From: Priapulus caudatus
Lineage: Eukaryota > Priapulida > Priapulimorpha > Priapulimorphida > Priapulidae
Length of the DNA stretch: 40,296 nucleotides
Direction: 5' to 3'
Assembly: GCF_000485595.1 (NCBI RefSeq)
Contig: NW_014577140.1
Span: 299,610-339,905 of the forward strand
Shown here: piece by piece, positions 22,141 to 33,370 of the stretch
How positions within the stretch are numbered: the stretch's first letter is position 1
Layout: each line of letters starts with the position of its first letter
Notes under the pieces: model-generated
What the model was told of the DNA's origin: nothing
Databases searched by the model: none
The model's input: only the letters and a program-made list of their open reading frames with translations
Position numbers and translations under genes: made by a program

Positions 22141-25100
22141 GTAATCATGCATGCATAAATGATAGAATTAGAGGATGCAGCATATCTCCCTAAGGCAACT
22201 ATTATAAAAGACTAAACGTCCTGGTCCTCGTTGATTAACCCCTCCCCCCAACGCTCAGAGCCATACAGCAGTTAAAGGCATAATAGACCCATTGATTATG
22301 CAATGTAGTCGAATGCTAGAGTAACTGGCAGCTTGTGTAGTTAATAACTACATAACCTTACATCCAAACACGTATTAGCGTGTCCAATATCACTGCTGGT
22401 TACATTACAAACAAGACTTGAAATCGGTTGTTGATATTTATCAACATATCATTTATGTGCCGTAAATGTCATCCAGGAGTCGAGCGATGACGTAAAACAT
22501 TTGTTCGGCCCGTATATTTTGGACGCCAGATGAAATGGACGTGCCAGTGATGGTTCGTGTTTCGTACATGGATTCCACGTTCATTACAATTATTGCTAGC
22601 GTGCCAGCTGAGCGCAATACAGCGGCAAGAGCTTTCAAGAAGCTGAACGGTAACAGCTGGAGATGATCTACCAGTGCGCAGAGATACTGCATGTAATGAA
22701 CGTAATAAACACGGACGCTTCGTGTTTCTTTTTCACATATTATATGTTGCTTGTAATCTCAAGATCTTCGTATCTTCATTTATTCTCATAACGTAAAACC
22801 ATAAGTAAAACCATAACGTACGGAATGTGCACTCAGACCACAAGGATCACAATCACTGATGATAGCATTACGTACGTCCGAGCATGCGTGCGAAAATGTC
22901 CGGTGCACTATAATCTGTATCACACCCGCTTCGGCGGCTGCGGTTTGAAACTGTAAACAACTGATTTATTTCACCGCGGATTTCAATTAGACATTTCTTA
23001 GTAACCAGCAGTGATATTGGACAAGCTAATAAGCGTTTGGATGTAAGGTTATGTACTTATTAACTACACAAGGTGCCAGTTACTCTAGCATTCGTCAACA
23101 TTGCATAATCAATGGGCCTAGTATGCCTTTAAAAGTACTAAGAACATAAACATTTTATTTTATACATTTGTGGAAGGGTCCAGAAGAGTATATGAAAAAT
23201 TGTATAAGTATTGTCTGTAACTCTATATGCTCTTAATGATATTGGTAATTCTGAATGTTCCCTGTTATGAGAATCATTGTGTTATTTTTCTTTTCCAGTA
23301 CTACTTTGGTGATTCAAATCTTAGCAGGGATAGATTTCTTCAAGAGCAAATAAAGCTGGATGATGGCTGTATCCTAACCGCAGTCATATTTTATGCGAAA
23401 CCGAACTGACTTATTAAGTAGAATAGCTAATGGCAGTGTACCATACACCATTGACTAAACAATTTTGTATGCTTATATAGGGTGTGTTTCCTTATCTAAT
23501 TACTTTAGGGATTCCATTGGATACCATGGTCAAATTTAATAGGTTAAAGGTGAGAATGATCTGACCAATTGTGTATGTTTTGTGTGTTGTGTAGTTTTGT
23601 AAATGTATATTATCGAGAGTGAATTGTTGTATTTAATAATAAATAGACCAAGTTTGATCCATTAATTTAATTTGTCTGATACAATTATTATTGCTATTGT
23701 TTTTTATTACAATGTCGAAATTCTTAAAATCTTTCGTATGAACTCTCATAAATCTATATGGTGCATGTGAAAAATTATCTGGTCTAGTACCATTGTTCTG
23801 TAAAAATGCCTAATGAAGAAATTGGTTTTCTTAGGCAATATCTGAAGATATTAGTCTGTATGCTTCTGCGATGAAAAAGGCTAAGAGACAACTTGTAGAG
23901 GTAATTTTAATATTATCGTGATATTGTTGTGAACTAATTTTAGTAATTTTCTTAATGTAGTAATTAATAATGCAGTGTGGTCCACGAGGGGTTTTAACAT
24001 GTAAGGCCGACAGGTTTGAGTTTTGAGCCAAAATGTTTGAAAATCACCGACAGGTTTGGATTTCAGACCGACAGGTTTGAAATATCAAAGCAAGAACTTA
24101 TGCGTAGTCACAGCGCGCACTTGTAGCATACACTATTATAGTCTATTACACTGTTTTACTCTGTGTATGAGCTCCCACTTTTCTTACGGGCAGTCGAGTC
24201 ATAAAGTACATAGATCTATGTATTCTGAGCTGCTTGCTCTGATTCATGCGCGCGTGCCTGTGTGTGTGCGTGCGTGCCTGCGTGTGTGCCTGCGCGCATG
24301 CGTGCGTGCGTGCCTACGCGCGAGCGTGCGTGCCTACGCGCGAGCGTGCGTGCATGCGTACCTGTGTGCGTGTGCGTGTTTGCCTGCAGACGTGTCTACG
24401 TAGACCCGTAGGGTTATAGAATGGTAATCCATGGAAAATCTTAATGAAATTCTTAATGTTAATTTTTGCGTGCCGGCACACTCGTGTGTCATTCCCGATT
24501 GTAGCTTTTTCCTCAATTCCAGGAAAGAGTTTTGCTGTCACACTCTCATAGTCCAGCGTTGCCCCCCCCCCCCATACTTCAAGCAATGCCGCCCCTGCCA
24601 GCAGGAACGTACGCAGCGTCGACGTGCACAGCCACAGGCAACACTGCCTCGCGGGCCGCTTTTTTGGCGACCTTTGAAAATATAATGTGAGAATGTCATG
24701 CGATAGCGCCCTGGTTCAAAGGATGTTGGGAATATTACACAACTAGAAATTTTTTAGTTGTCTAATCAGGCAACTAGCCAAACGAATACTTGTTCAACAT
24801 AGACTTTCACTTGTCCTGAGCCTCATATCATAGCGCTTCGCAATCCGCCATGAATAAAAAACAGCTCACAATAGCTGCGTTCACACGAGACTCCGTATTT
24901 ATGAAATTCGGTATTTGCGAGATACCGAATCTGAGACAAATACGGGACAGAGCGTTCACACGCTGTTTCGCGGCTCCAGAAATGCCGTATTTGCGAGCTG
25001 CTTTAGTACACTGGAAAAAAAATGTGTCCAAGCGAACAATCAAGCGAACAATGCGAAATAAACAATGCAATGCGCACCAACTGCCGATAAAATACGTAGA

Positions 25101-28100
25101 CTGGTCCGCGCTCGACAGTTCCACTCGCGTTACACTGGAACTGTCGAGCGCGGACCAGTCTATAAAATACGGCTTCAGAAATTCGGTATTTAGCGTTCAC
25201 ACGAGAAATACGAGGTCCAAACGATTCGGAATTTCTCAAGCACGGCAAATAATTCGGCATCTGGGAAGCCGCGTATTTCTTGGACCGCGCATTTTGCCTC
25301 GTGTGAACGCTAAATACCGAATTTCTTGCTACGTGTGAACACGGCTTATAACCAGCCTATTTCATCAGATTCCTTCTAACAAGGAGGAGACAACAAACGG
25401 TTGCACGAGCAGTAGCATCACTGACAATGAAGAAATAGAATAGACAACCCACATTATTTTGAATTATAGGTCATCAATTTTGTGCAAAAGTGCTCAAAAA
25501 TAAGGCTCAGATTGCACCAGAGAGCATCTAAAACCCCTAATCTTCCAGGGCCCTTAAGCGGGGCCTGGACCCTGGCCGCAAGGGACTTCGCGCTTCGCAC
25601 TCATGATGTGTGCTTCGCGCACATAATTTCACATAATATCTAAAGTACTCCTCTAAAGTTCTCAGTTTTACATGTTTTAATTTTAGGTTGTGTACCACCC
25701 TGTAATGTGTGTTAATATTCTTAAAGGGACAGTAGCCTCTAGGATTTTACTGCATTCAACTGTACTTACTGTATAACAAATCGTCTATACCCACATGTAT
25801 TTGTTACCAGATACCTAATTTAATTGTTATAATTAATTACACATCAACGCTACGAAATTTGAACGGCGACCGTGCTGCCACCCCAAAAAAGTTGCGTATT
25901 TGACAATATATTTTGCACGTTACAGACCGAGGGCTAATCACAAAAGTGGAATTATATTTATACCTAAATGCTATTTAACCGAACGATATCCATTTTAGGG
26001 CAAATTTATCCATATTATAACTGAAAGTGAAACTATATGTCATTTATAAGATATTACAATCCTTTTGCTTTTAAATGAATAAATAAGAAACACCCTCGGT
26101 CTGTAGCCCTTGGCTGGAAAGTGGTTTTGCGCAACTTATCAGATTGTGCGCTTTGAGTGGCGCCACTGTCGTTGTAATCAAACTGTAGTCGTTGGTTTTA
26201 AAACGTTTTTTTTTATATTTCTAATGGTGATTGAACCATGAAACTTTTTATGTAGCGTAATTATAACCAAAATTAGCTGAAAATTAAGAACCCTAGAACC
26301 TAGATTAAACTCTCCCTTTTATTCTTAATTCTATTAATGTCTTTCGGCATTTCTCCTTAAAAGCGTATTTTGTGATATGTTAGGCAAATACTGTGAGTTT
26401 GGTACAATATTTTTTGTGATATTAAAGTTTAGTTTTAAAATTTTCTGTATTAGAAGTGTATGAAATGTCACTGTGTTATGTTTTACAGGTTAGTGAAGAC
26501 TGTCTAAAGATTCGCAGGTTTCCATCTAAACCCCTGCCAGAAAACACAGAGGAAAGAAGAGCTGACATAAAAGCCAGAAATATCTATGCTGTAAGTCTCA
26601 AGCACATGCTATTTTTCAAAGTTAACTAAGTAGTGATAGGGTATTTTATATACAATATGGTTCTCATCTGCAGGCAGCATGCAGGCTGAAATGTACAGCC
26701 ATGAGCATTTTTGCAGTCCAGAAATAATCTTTTTAGTACAGGTTCACTAGTGCAAATCTGCTTTATTAGCAAACAGTTGTTTCCGCATACATTGTTTTTG
26801 CATAGTCACTGATACATTTGTGCTCTGAATATGTCTATGAGCATATCTATTATCACTATGATAGATATGTTCATAATGTGACAGAATTCGAACCCTGCAT
26901 TTCCCAGCAATTTAAATGGTAACTGTGAACCTTTGAGTATCATACCCCCCCCCCTTACGCACACGCGCGCAACACACGTGCTCGCATGTATGTATACCAA
27001 CATCACTAACCCTTTCTGGAATCGTGAAATCCCATTTAGCAGAAGAGTTCTGAATGCCAGCAGCCTGGCCACTTTCAACACTAATATTTCCAGACTTTTA
27101 TTTATGATGTTTCTGTTTTTACAGAAAGGTTTCCCACTGGAGAATTTCTTGCTACGTGTGAACGCGGCTTATAACCAGCCTATTTCATCAGATTCCTTCT
27201 AACAAGGAGGAGACAATAAACGGTTGCACGAGCAGTAGCATCACTGACAATGAAGAAATAGAATAGACAACCCACATTATTTTGAATTATAGGTCATCAA
27301 TTTTGTGCAAAAGTGATCAAAAATAAGGCTCAGATTGCACCAGAGAGCATCTAAAACCCCTAATCTTCTAGGGCCCTTAAGCGGGGCCTGGACCCTGGCC
27401 GCAAGGGACTTCGCGCTTCGCACTCATGATGTGTGCTTCGCGCACATAATTTCACATAATATCTAAAGTACTCCTCTAAAGTTCTCAGTTTTACATGTTT
27501 TAATTTTAGGTTGTGGACCACCCTGTAATGTGTGTTAATATTCTTAAAGGGACAGTAACCTCTAGGATTTTACTGCATACAACTGTACTTACTGTATAAC
27601 AAATCGTCTATACCCACATGTATTTGTTACCAGATACCTAATTTAATTGTTATAATTAATTACACATCAACGCTACGAAATTTGAACGGCGACCGTGCTG
27701 CCACCCCAAAAAAGTTGCGTATTTGACAATATATTTTGCACGTTACAGACCGAGGGCTAATCACAAAAGTGGAATTATATTTATACCTAAATGCTATTTA
27801 ACCGAACGATATCCATTTTAGGGCAAATTTATCCATATTATAACTGAAAGTGAAACTATATGTCATTTATAAGATATTACAATCCTTTTGCTTTTAAATG
27901 AATAAATAAGAAACACCCTCGGTCTGTAGCCCTTGGCTGGAAAGTGGTTTTGCGCAACTTATCAGATTGTGCGCTTTGAGTGGCGCCACTGTCGTTGTAA
28001 TCAAACTGTAGTCGTTGGTTTTAAAACGTTTTTTTTAAATATTTCTAATGGTGATTGAACCATGAAACTTTTTATGTAGCGTAATTATAACCAAAATTAG

Positions 28101-31100
28101 CTGAAAATTAAGAACCCTAGAACCTAGAGTAAACTCTCCCTTTTATTCTTAATTCGTTCAAATGTCTTTCGGCATTTCTCCTTAAAAGCGTATTTTGTGA
28201 TATGTTAGGCAAATACTGTGAGTTTGGTACAATATTTTTTGTGATGTTAAAGTTTAGTTTTAAAATTTTCTGTATTAGAAGTGTATGAAATGTCACTGTG
28301 TTATGTTTTACAGGTTAGTGAAGACTGTCTAAAGATTCGCAGGTTTCCATCTAAACCCCTGCCAGAAAACACAGAGGAAAGAAGAGCTGACATAAAAGCC
28401 AGAAATATCTATGCTGTAAGTCTCAAGCACATGCTATTTTTCAAAGTTAACTAAGTAGTGATAGGGTATTTTATATACAATATGGTTCTCATAGGCAGGC
28501 AGCATGCAGGCTTAAATGTACAGCCATGTGCATTTTTGCAGTCCAGAAATAATCTTTTTAGTATAGGTTTACTAGTGCAAATCTGCTTTATTAGCAAACA
28601 GTTGTTTCCGCATACATTGTTTTTGCATAGTCACTGATACATTTGTGCTCTGAATATGTCTATGAGCATATCTATTATCACTATGATAGATATGTTCATA
28701 ATGTGACAGAATTCGAACCCTGCATTTCCCAGCAATTTAAATGGTAACTGTGAACCTTTGAGTATCATACCCCCACCCCCATTACGCACACGCGCGCGAC
28801 ACACGTGCTCGCATGCATGTATACCAACATCACTAACCCTTTCTGGAATCGTGAAATCTCATTTAGCAGAAGAGTTTTGAATGCCAGCAGCCTGGCCACT
28901 TTCAACACTGATATTTCCAGACTTTTATTTATGACGTTTCTGTTTTTACAGAAAGGTTTCCCACTGGACATGTCATTAGATGATGTGGTAGTGTTCCTGG
29001 AAAAATACGGCCCTGTCGAGTCGGTGGCGATGCGACGCACCATCGAGAGGAAATTTAAGGCAGGTGTACGAATATTTGTTACCATGAAATCGCGGAGGAA
29101 TATTACTGACACTACCACTATTAATGAGCAAAATTTAACACATGAATTAATAAAATTCTACTAAAAACATGACATGCTTTTTGCATTTGACCAATTTTGC
29201 TCTATAGTAATAACATGCTTTTCATATCATTGCAGGGGTCAATTTTTGCACTGTTTGAGACTAAAGAAGCAGCAAAGAGTTTCTTAGAGTGTACAGAGAA
29301 ATTTAATGAGAATGAGTTGCTGAGATTAAGCAAGTAAGCTATGGCTTCACATATAAATCATTTTGATGAAATAATTTTAATCTTTTGAATTTATAATGTT
29401 AACTTGCGATCCAAATTTCTTATTGACAGTAATTTAAATGTTCAATATCAGTAAATTATAGCGTTCACGTGTTATATTTTGAAGTCAGAAAAGCAAAGTA
29501 GTAATTATATGGATAGTTTTTCTGTACTATTACCTTCTCTTAATCATCTTTGATGACTTCATGTCATGCACATGTCTAAACATCAAATTACATGACAGCT
29601 TTAGATGTGTGGGCATGACTTGAATCACTGGGGTGAGAGCTTATATGGTTGTGGTATGTGCAATTATTTCAATAGGGAAGGATACTTTAATAAGAAGAAT
29701 GCTGAAAAGAGTAAAATGAAGACCAAGCCAGCAGGGTAAGGCAATTCCCATTATACATTACAGAATGTCAGAACTTTGCGTTTCATCAGCAAGAACCAAG
29801 ACGTGCAAATATCGAATGTGTAGCCCTTGACCAACAATAGAAATAGAAATGAGCTAGAATTGAATGAATCGGAACTTTTTCTATTATATAGCTATTATTA
29901 TTTCTTTTTATATTTCTCCTTTATTCAAAAAAGCCATTTCAGCCCTTCAGTGACAAATTACATGCATGATGTATTGTATATTCGAAAGCAAGGTATGAGA
30001 GATTGGCAGAAGTAGAAATAGGTATTGGAAAGGTTGCAAATATTATCCAAAAGAATTGCAAAATGTGAAGTGGAAAAGCAATTTTGACCACAATCTAATA
30101 CCTTGCTTTCAAATACCATGATATAGCGTGCATGTAATTTTTTGCTTAATGGCTTGAAATAGATTTGAACAAAGAAGAAATATCAGTTGTCAGAGCAACT
30201 TTGCCCATAACAACGAGTGCTAAATCTAGTTCTAAGAATTTTATAAGGTTCGTACTGGTCATTGGATACCTGGAGTTTCCAACATTGGAAAGTAATGTGT
30301 AATGGGATATCATCCTGGAAATTGAGCACATGTCTATTGTATCCATATCTTACCAATGATAATAACCAGTTTAATATACTGAATATCTAGCCCTCTTTAC
30401 TTTCTGAGATAAAACTTGCTTGAGTTAAGAGAGTTTGTTTATTAAGAAGTGGTTCTAAGATACGAGGTACAAAGATTGTGTTTGGCTTAAATCTCGGTGT
30501 CCAGGAAATGTCATTGTTAATGTCCGGGATACATGCATTGCCTTAAATTGACTATGTCACGAATTTTCTATGGTGTATATTTGTAAAAAAAAAAATTCCC
30601 ATTATTTTACATTAAAAGTAAGTACTAACGGGACTAAATGTATTGTCAAATTCTTACCTGATAAGATTGTTTCTCAAGTAGTTAAAAATCCAAAAAACCT
30701 TGACGGTTTGATATAATGATCCTGACAGTAATTGCTTGCAATGGGCTATGTATGAGTCATGAGTGTATGTTTACATCGAACAATATAGTAAAATAGGAAG
30801 TATAATACAGCAATTTAACCATAAAAAGTGAACAGAATTACTTACATTTTGTGAAAAGTGGAAATGTTTTTTTACTTTTACTATTTATGGTGACATAATC
30901 ACTTTAAGTGTACAGACCTTGTACAGAGGTCACAATGTGATGTAAAATATCACAATGTTTTAAGAGATGTTGCAATGGTAACGGTTACTATGAACAGTCT
31001 GAATTGGTTTTGGATAAAACCTGAAATTGCTAATGCTATCTGTGTTTCACAAAAAGCATTTTGTGCAGATTCATCACTATATTATTTATTCAACAGAGAT

Positions 31101-31756
31101 AAAAAGGAACCCGACAATGATTTCTCTGGAATTCAGGACAAGATAGAATTTGGAATGATTCTACACCTGACTGGCTTTGCTGCAGAATCCACCAGAGAAC
31201 ATATCAAGGAGTTGCTTACACCACATGGCACAGTAGCGTGGGTTGACTTTTCTAAAGGAGATAGTGAGGTACAGTGAATAATGTATTGTGTTTATGGTGA
31301 AAGGCTTCATATTGGTTTAAGTGCAATTGTGCATTACTCTCTCTCCTCCCTCTGCCCTCCCTCCCTCACCCTTTCTCCACTCTCCCCTCACACCTTTCTA
31401 CTGTCCCTCTGTTTCTTTGTCTGTTTCTCTCTTTTCATCCTAGCTATCTATATCTCTTCCTCCCAATAGATATATACACATTCTGTTACTACTGATCCCC
31501 CTGCAGTCTGTATTCTTTAAAGTAGGCAGTTGTAACATTTTGTAATACGGTTATTTCAGGCTTGGGTGCGCTTTACTGGTGATCATAAGGCACAAGAAGT
31601 ATTGGAGAAGGTGACAACTGCTGGCGAGGGCAAACTAATCGTGAATGATAGTGAGCTGCAAGGAAGTGTTCTGGAAGGTAAGCTACTCTGGTTAATACAT
31701 AAAAGTTTTAATTTGTATTTGACATCAAACACATCTGACGGTATCACATGAGTAGT

Positions 31757-31823
<67 letters not shown>

Positions 31824-33010
31824 CTCTATCTCCTCCCTCTCCGCACCGCTCTCCACTCTCCTCTCTATCTCTCTCCGTCTCTCTCATCTCTCTCTATCTC
31901 TCTATCTCTCTCTCTCTCTCTCTCTCTCATCTCTCTCTCGCTCTCTCTCTTCTCTCTTCTCTCTCTCTTCTCCTTCGTCTCTCTCTTCTCTCTCTCTCTC
32001 TCTCTCTCTCGTCTCTCTCTCTCTCTCATCTCGTCCTCATCTTCCTCCTCTTCTACTCTTCGCTCATCGTCTACTCATCTCCTCCTCTCTCTCTTCCTCT
32101 CTGCTCTCTCTTCTCTCTCCTCTCTCTCTCTCTCTCTCTTCCTGCATCCTCGTCTCATCCTCTGCTCTATTCTCGTCTCTCGCTCCTCCTCTTCGTGCGC
32201 ATTAGTTACTTTCGCATTAGCTTTTGGCTAATATTGGTCCACAGAACCAGTCTATGCTACTTTTAAAATATTTCGTGTATTTTCTGACTCATAGGAATTT
32301 ACAAAATAGTGATAAATTATGTGACAAATTTAAAAATACCTTTTCACCACTTGTTGTAATATAAGTTAGCAGCCTAACCAATCGCAAAATTGGTTTTGTT
32401 ATTAGCTGAAGCCATGCCACTTTGGTTGAAACTGTTTATACGTGTTATATGTTATTTTGTTTAGTGTGTAATCCTATAGTGATTTATTTCAATTAAAAAA
32501 ATTATCAGAAAATTTTGCTCTATCTTTTGAACTGTACAAGCTGTGTGGAACTATAGTTATATGTTATGAGATGTAGCAAACTGTAACTGCAGTTTTTTTG
32601 TAGAGATGACATCTGTGTTGAGAAAGCTATTATAATTGGGAGTTGTGTATAGCTTGCGCTTAGCACGCTACAATTCCAGTGAGTTTTCCACTAATGTGCT
32701 GTGCTGTTCTTTTTTGATAGGTGATGAGGAAACTACTCACTGGAAACAAATACTTGCAAAGCAGGCTGAAGGCAGAGACAGGAAGAGGCAACGAGGTATA
32801 TAATATTGGTCACTTAATATAGGTTTTTTGTGTTATGTAAGTTGTTCAAAATTTGCTGCAGTGCTGCCACTTTATACTTTTTTTAAAGAAAATATACTTT
32901 TAGTTTCCCATATTTTTTTTTTTTACTTTTTTTTTTCTTTAATGCATAAAATGCTTCTTAAATATTTTTTTTTAGGCAAGACTGGTCAAAACTATTTCGG
33001 ACTACATTAG
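22045..33010 (+). CDS. SSB: La ribonucleoprotein (lupus La homolog), 12 exons plus one duplicated exon
   Basis: Exons: 22045-22140, 23299-23368, 23509-23549, 23835-23900, 26489-26590 or 28314-28415 (duplicate), 28952-29059, 29236-29333, 29676-29735, 31097-31268, 31560-31677, 32721-32795, 32976-33010. Using one copy of exon 5 gives 346 aa; human La has 408. The La motif keeps QIEYYFGDSNLSRDRFLQEQ, IKLDDGWIPL and VKFNRL, with the residues that hold the UUU-OH 3' end. RRM1 shows NIYAKGFPLD (RNP2) and KGSIFALFE (RNP1). RRM2 is recognisable from ILHLTGFAAES to VLEGDEETTHWKQIL. La binds nascent RNA polymerase III transcripts in the nucleus. ATG 22045 follows an in-frame TGA at 21997. The basic C-terminal tail is missing or unresolved, and intron 6 has a GC donor. 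Confidence 0.94.
22276..23128. mobile_element. 853-bp TTAA element with long inverted ends, La intron 1
   Basis: TTAA at 22272-22275 and 23129-23132. Terminal inverted repeats of about 130 bp begin AGGCATA(A/C)TAG(A/G)CCCATTG and are about 90% alike. The TTAA target fits the piggyBac superfamily, though the termini are not the canonical piggyBac ones. A 79-codon minus frame (22692-22453) is the only frame of note and is not a recognisable transposase. Confidence 0.85.
23299..23368 (+). CDS. SSB: La exon 2
   Basis: Acceptor TTTTCCAG; YYFGDSNLSRDRFLQEQIKL and DDG, the La motif core. The donor GTATCC is weak, but only this site gives the DDGW codon split with exon 3. Confidence 0.93.
23509..23549 (+). 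CDS. SSB: La exon 3 (41 bp)
   Basis: Very short exon, acceptor TACTTTAG, donor GTGAGA; completes the Trp codon and encodes IPLDTMVKFNRLK. Confidence 0.92.
23835..23900 (+). CDS. SSB: La exon 4
   Basis: Acceptor TTTCTTAG, donor GTAATT; 22 codons AISEDISLYASAMKKAKRQL plus VE, the last helices of the La motif. Confidence 0.9.
24007..24080 (+). repeat. three copies of CCGACAGGTTTGA
   Basis: Copies at about 24007, 24047 and 24068 with short spacers, in La intron 4. Confidence 0.7.
24246..24400. repeat. GC/GT alternating tract
   Basis: Nearly pure alternating purine-pyrimidine (TGCGTGCGTGCC, ACGCGCGAGCGTGC twice). Z-DNA-prone simple sequence. Confidence 0.8.
24455..24715 (-). repeat. interspersed repeat family A, inverted copy 2
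   Basis: Reverse-complement match to 10930-11218, including a C-run and TTTTCCTCAATTCCAGGAAA. Confidence 0.65.
24873..25345. mobile_element. MITE with nested palindrome, La intron 4
   Basis: Ends AGC(T/C)G(C/T)GTTCACACG in inverted orientation. GCGTTCACACG and AAATTCGGTATTT motifs recur inside in both senses. The centre holds a 26-bp perfect inverted pair (25098-25123, 25136-25161). Target duplication not resolved. Its right end is where the downstream tandem duplication starts. Confidence 0.75.
26489..26590 (+). CDS. SSB: La exon 5, copy A
   Basis: Acceptor TTTTACAG, donor GTAAGT; 34 codons, phase 0 at both ends, VSEDCLKIRRFPSKPLPENT to IKARNIYA. It joins the La motif to RRM1 and ends inside the RNP2 strand. 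The 102 bases and both splice sites are identical to copy B. Confidence 0.9.
27125..27141 (+). pseudogene. truncated duplicate of La exon 6
   Basis: The acceptor TTTTTACAG and the first 17 bases of exon 6 (KGFPL) are present, then the sequence jumps to the duplication start. Using this acceptor would read on to a TAA around 27200 and end the protein early. Confidence 0.85.
28314..28415 (+). CDS. SSB: La exon 5, copy B
   Basis: Second intact copy of the 34-codon exon, 1825 bases downstream. It lies next to the only complete exon 6, so it is the copy most likely used when only one is spliced in. Confidence 0.9.
28952..29059 (+). CDS. SSB: La exon 6 with GC donor
   Basis: 36 codons, KGFPLDMSLDDVVVFLEKYG to RTIERKFK of RRM1. 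The frame to exon 7 (FK|GSIF) requires the donor AAG|GCAGGT. The GT site four bases later would shift the frame and hit TGA after eight codons. Confidence 0.92.
29236..29333 (+). CDS. SSB: La exon 7
   Basis: Acceptor CATTGCAG, donor GTAAGC; GSIFALFETKEAAKSFLE carries RNP1 and the second half of RRM1. Confidence 0.93.
29676..29735 (+). CDS. SSB: La exon 8
   Basis: Acceptor TTCAATAG, donor GTAAGG; EGYFNKKNAEKSKMKTKPA is the basic linker after RRM1, like the DDYFAKKNEE linker in human La. Confidence 0.88.
29736..31096 (+). other. La intron 8
   Basis: AT-rich; nothing recognised. An in-frame extension upstream of exon 9 (from about 30975) is intron by homology. Confidence 0.6.
31097..31268 (+). 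CDS. SSB: La exon 9
   Basis: Acceptor TTCAACAG, donor GTACAG; encodes DKKEPDNDFSGIQDKIEFGM and ILHLTGFAAESTREHIKELL to FSKGDSE, the first half of RRM2. Confidence 0.92.
31560..31677 (+). CDS. SSB: La exon 10
   Basis: Acceptor TTATTTCAG, donor GTAAGC; AWVRFTGDHKAQEVLEKVTT to LQGSVLEG, the end of RRM2. Confidence 0.92.
31765..32205. repeat. (CT)n microsatellite in La intron 10
   Basis: An uninterrupted CT run near 31768-31818, then interrupted CTCTCT/CTCATC sequence. The 172-codon Ser/Leu frame here is compositional. Confidence 0.9.
32721..32795 (+). CDS. SSB: La exon 11
   Basis: Acceptor TTTGATAG, donor GTATAT; DEETTHWKQILAKQAEGRDR and KRQR, the RRM2 C-terminal helix running into a basic segment. 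Confidence 0.88.
32976..33010 (+). CDS. SSB: La exon 12, possible end of the readable frame
   Basis: Acceptor after a T-run (TTTTTTTTTAG). In frame it gives GKTGQNYFGLH and TAG at 33008. This is shorter than, and unlike, the usual basic C-terminus. TAG is directly followed by GTACAG, a possible donor, so this may be an internal exon read out of frame because of a local indel. Confidence 0.4.
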
Positions 33011-33161
33011 GTACAGGGCTGTTTGATGAGATTAAAGATGCTGCATTTCTAGACTTGTTGCAGGAGTGATGTGTGCTCTTCTTGCTTCAGTGGAGGTGTT
33101 TTTGCTCTCAGTCTACTGGCCGATACAGTGACAAATGTCAAATGGAGCAATGGCGCATTGC

Positions 33162-33370
33162 AGTGTTTCCCCGTGCATTGACAGCAAAGCGAGGCGGCTG
33201 CCTCACTCACAATCTCAGCGCGCACACACAGAACTGACCGACGACACCCCCTAGCTTGCGCCAGCACGCTGCCGCTGGCTCGCTGTTAGCAGCATCTCGA
33301 AAGCGTGGCAAGCACAGTCACAAAACCGTTCACCCACCTCACAAGATCTTGTTGGCGAGGGAAACACTAG
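33162..33370. mobile_element. short hAT-like MITE
   Basis: Begins CAGTGTTTCCCC and ends GGGAAACACTA, inverted termini typical of hAT elements. GCATTG flanks both ends, a partial match to an 8-bp duplication. Confidence 0.55.

Larger units (their letters stand above)
25319..28968 (+). repeat. 1.82-kb tandem duplication within La
   Basis: Unit 1 is 25319-27141 and unit 2 is 27142-28968, with only scattered differences. The left edge lies in the end of the MITE (GAATTTCTTGCTACGTGTG), the right edge 17 bases into exon 6. Each unit carries a whole exon 5 with its splice sites. The junction at 27141/27142 has at most 2 bases of microhomology. Confidence 0.95.

Noticed and set aside
22453-22692. 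79-codon minus frame inside the TTAA element
   Set aside because: No recognisable transposase or other domain; likely chance in a non-autonomous element.
23369-23409. Extension of La exon 2 past its donor (CILTAVIFYAKPN)
   Set aside because: The family requires W-IPL after DDG, which exon 3 supplies through the split Trp codon; the extension is intron.
24246-24400. Regular GTGCGTGC units as a possible CRISPR-like array
   Set aside because: No constant repeat-spacer pattern and a eukaryotic intron; simple alternating sequence.
26885-26896. GGGTTCGAATTC on the minus strand, like a tRNA B box
   Set aside because: No A box at suitable spacing and no cloverleaf; copied only because it lies in the duplication.
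31748-32266. 172-codon Ser/Leu frame
   Set aside because: (CT)n microsatellite inside a La intron.
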